The notes beneath the pieces are model-generated. The model searched no databases, was not told the origin of the DNA, and saw nothing but the letters and a program-made list of their open reading frames with translations. 64,000 bases of DNA from Laspinema sp. D2d (GTDB lineage: Bacteria; Cyanobacteriota; Cyanobacteriia; Cyanobacteriales; Laspinemataceae): NCBI RefSeq assembly GCF_025370755.1, contig NZ_JAMXFC010000001.1:248001-312000 (forward strand), in the 5' to 3' direction. Shown one piece after another: positions 62,601 through 64,000 of this stretch (position 1 is the stretch's first letter; every line of letters begins with the position of its first letter). The position numbers and the translations under genes were made by a program.

Positions 62601-64000
62601 AAGTCTCTTCCGTTCTGGCTTCCTCCCTGGACTACCCGACTACCCTCAAGAGTTTGGCAAATCTGGTGGTGCCGACGATCGCCGATTACTGCGTCATTTA
62701 TATTGTGGAGGAGGCCGGACAAATCTCTGGATTGGCAATGGCACATACCGATCGGGAGAAAGAGGCGTTGTTAGGTGAGATGGAACAGTATTATCCTCTG
62801 GACTTAAATCATGAGGATGGAGTTGTTCAGGTGGTTTCCTCCGGTAAGCCGATCCTGATTCCGGAATTGACCGACGAAATGCGGGTGGCAGCAGCACGGG
62901 ATCCGGAACATCTCCGACTGATGCGGGAATTGGGCTGTCAGTCCTCCACAATTGTTCCCTTGGTGGCTCGGGGTCGCACATTGGGGGCGATTAGCTTTGC
63001 CATTGCTGAATCGGGGCGGCGGTACAAAGCCGAGGACCTGATGTTGGCCGAAGAATTGGCACGGCGGGCAGGATTTGCCATTGATAATGCTCGGTTGTAT
63101 CGCGACTCCCAAGAAGCCAACCGCATGAAAGACGAGTTTTTGGCGATCGTCTCTCACGAGTTACGCACGCCGTTGAATGCGATGTTAGGTTGGGCGCAGT
63201 TACTCCGAACTCGCAAGTTTGACGAGGCGACGACAGAGCGTGCATTGGAGACAATCGAGCGCAATGCACGGGTGCAAACTCAGTTGATTGAGGATTTATT
63301 AGATGTTTCCCGGATTCTGCGGGGGAAAGTGGCTTTGAGTTTGGAGCCTGTGGATTTGAGTGTGGCGATCGCCTCGGCGATTGAGTCGTTGCGTCCGAGT
63401 GCGGAGGCGAAGCAGATCCAGCTCATCCATAATGTCACAAAATCCGTGGGGGTGGTTTCTGGGGATATTAATCGCATTCAGCAAGTGGTGTGGAATTTGC
63501 TCTCGAATGCGATTAAGTTTACCCCAAGTGAGGGACGGGTGGAAGTGAGGTTAAAGCGATCGCGCAATTTTGCCATTCTGGAAGTGGCAGATACGGGAAT
63601 GGGAATCGCACCTGACTTTTTACCCTTTGTGTTTGAGCGCTTCCGCCAAGCGGATAGTACCACAACGCGCTCCTACGGGGGTTTGGGTTTAGGTTTGGCG
63701 ATCGTCCGTCATTTGTTAGAAATGCATGGGGGCAGTATTCGCGCCTACAGTGAGGGAACCGGCAAGGGTGCAACCTTTACGGTGACTCTACCCCTGTTAC
63801 AACGCCTCCAGGGGAACGAAGCGGTGCAGGCGGGTTCTGATCTGATTCCTGACGATGCTAATCTGGCTGAGGATGACGTTCCCTTAGCTGGGTTGCGCGT
63901 GTTGGTGGTGGAGGATGAAGCGGATACCTTGGAATTTTTGATTACGACCCTGGAAATGGCTGGAGCGATCGTCCAGGGGGTATCGTCTGCTACTCAGGCA
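59612..64000 (+). CDS. Seven-PAS hybrid sensor histidine kinase, 3' end outside the window
   Basis: 1463 residues are visible and the frame is still open at the right edge. N terminus: three hydrophobic segments (about 12-30, 36-68, 88-106) like a DUF4118-type membrane module. Then seven PAS/PAC units in a row, each ending with a D-(V/I)-(T/S) type PAC motif (EDVTQQRKAEE, MDVTESR, DLSERKQAQ, MDITERKQIE, RDITDLKQTQ, ADISDRKQAE, RDITERQQAE), a GAF domain (about 985-1165), HisKA with [19 protein letters not shown], HATPase_c with DTGMGIAPDFLPFVFERF and GGLGLGLAIVRH, and the start of a receiver domain (LRVLVVEDEADTLEF). The second and fourth PAS units resemble each other (LDAAQMGTWEWN, LEAAHMGMWDWD), suggesting internal duplication. 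Inputs unknown. Confidence 0.92.
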   Translation, partial: MFWKFKRSHLLNYGAATASVAIALVLTQLLFPRVELTPSLLFVVAVAVCARYGGIGPGLFATVLSVATMDHFLTNTPFTWSMGWGDLVWVGVLSFITVLISSLNESKQQAVKELQKKQEFLQVMTDSLPVAISYVDGLERYRFNNQRYEDWFGHSRDFLGGKHLKEILGESAYQVIRPYVKVALSGQSVTYETHLPYQEGGSRYIRATYVPDWGHRQEVKGFIAFIEDVTQQRKAEEGLRESQQRSQLALDAAQMGTWEWNLKTGKVKRSAMVARIFGTDQGSFDGTYEGFVEGIYPEDRPSFEQAVQQAIKNQEDYEIEFRIPRGHLGIRWVLCKGQVLPDYDGKPLRALGVCMDVTESRYAAEALRVSEERFRHIYESNLIGLVFGDRNGNISEANNAFLNIVGYTPEDLRSRRVIWQNLNPLVNRDDDDMTVSLVEAVCIPTETELIRKDGSRVPVLMGQVPLQDYTNMGISFVLDLSERKQAQAALSESEERLRLALEAAHMGMWDWDIATGKIAQSEIVDRLLGLEAGSFGGTYNSLIKIVHPDDRARFNKHAIATMERGQDFNVEFRVVKPDHTVAWVASIGKRLPDKAKNGDRLIGVCMDITERKQIEQELYRREQEFKALAENAPDIIARMDSEGRYQYVNQAIEQVTGISQNAFIGKTFSELGFPDEIDALWKQSVSEVLTTAQEGIVEGYLPTPKGTRYYQSRLVPEQALDGSLDHAICISRDITDLKQTQEALRETNQTLKALIQACPLAVMVLDPTGKVKMWNRSAERILGWSEAEAIGRQFPGIPAERREELQANISATLAGNPLMGAETRRLTKGGKLIDVAIWTAPLRDAKGNVSYLSILADISDRKQAEEALRDSEERFRTLVNSMDDIVFTLDRQGRHTAIFGRWFERTGITPENFLGKSAGDLFGPKAAEIHNTSNQKALTGESVIYEWSFQTEAGTQYCQTSLSPLCDREGRVTGIVGVGRDITERQQAEQRQYFLAEVSSVLASSLDYPTTLKSLANLVVPTIADYCVIYIVEEAGQISGLAMAHTDREKEALLGEMEQYYPLDLNHEDGVVQVVSSGKPILIPELTDEMRVAAARDPEHLRLMRELGCQSSTIVPLVARGRTLGAISFAIAESGRRYKAEDLMLAEELARRAGFAIDNARLYRDSQEANRMKDEFLAIVSHELRTPLNAMLGWAQLLRTRKFDEATTERALETIERNARVQTQLIEDLLDVSRILRGKVALSLEPVDLSVAIASAIESLRPSAEAKQIQLIHNVTKSVGVVSGDINRIQQVVWNLLSNAIKFTPSEGRVEVRLKRSRNFAILEVADTGMGIAPDFLPFVFERFRQADSTTTRSYGGLGLGLAIVRHLLEMHGGSIRAYSEGTGKGATFTVTLPLLQRLQGNEAVQAGSDLIPDDANLAEDDVPLAGLRVLVVEDEADTLEFLITTLEMAGAIVQGVSSATQA

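Overview
The window is cyanobacterial. It carries petC-petA (Rieske protein and cytochrome f), psbQ, a SulP bicarbonate transporter of the BicA type, a McdA/McdB carboxysome-positioning pair, a DUF3067 protein, a COP23 protein and part of the operon known in Synechocystis as slr0144-slr0152. HIP1 palindromes (GCGATCGC) are scattered through genes and spacers. Large multi-GAF and multi-PAS kinases, many dispersed palindromic repeats and roomy spacers suggest a filamentous, large-genome lineage of Oscillatoriales type. That placement is inference; there is no rRNA in the window, and I found no tRNA gene or CRISPR array.

Layout. 1-1432: 3' part of a secreted phosphodiester glycosidase. 1512-3787 (minus): four-gene block of two V4R proteins flanking two small proteins, matching the start of the photosystem II assembly operon. 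4232-9573 (minus): two adjacent sensor kinases with bilin-type GAF domains, the larger built like a knotless (Cph2-type) phytochrome. 10287-24386: mostly housekeeping (NADAR protein, geranylgeranyl-reductase family enzyme, pyrH-frr, thioredoxin-fold protein, alpha/beta hydrolase, bicA, sfsA, trmFO, site-2 protease, degenerate MBL-fold protein, methyltransferase). 24797-29937 (minus): two paralogous membrane kinases. 30396-35314: small or unknown proteins, a beta-barrel candidate and an orphan membrane protein. 35553-42659: hydrolase, mcdA-mcdB, a chemoreceptor, a leucine-rich repeat protein and an FHA protein. 42689-51729: photosynthesis-rich stretch (psbQ, nitrate-reductase-associated protein, petA, petC, DUF3067, PAS kinase, tatC). 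52584-58486: envelope and secreted proteins (COP23, LCP ligase, S8 peptidase) and rpe. 59612 to the end: a seven-PAS hybrid kinase cut by the window edge.

How the genes fit together. Photosynthetic electron transport and its assembly recur: petC/petA with tatC about 3 kb away (the Rieske precursor has a twin-arginine-like N terminus), psbQ, the V4R block, and BicA plus McdAB for carbon concentration. Signal transduction is heavily represented: six histidine kinases and one chemoreceptor, with no stand-alone response regulator in the window.

The points most worth a second look are the photoreceptor kinase pair, a spacer at 24531-24795 rich in perfect stem-loops that may be a structured RNA, several MITE-like repeats with strong terminal inverted repeats, and two enzyme-fold proteins whose catalytic residues appear lost. 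I did not find a convincing wholly new multi-gene system.
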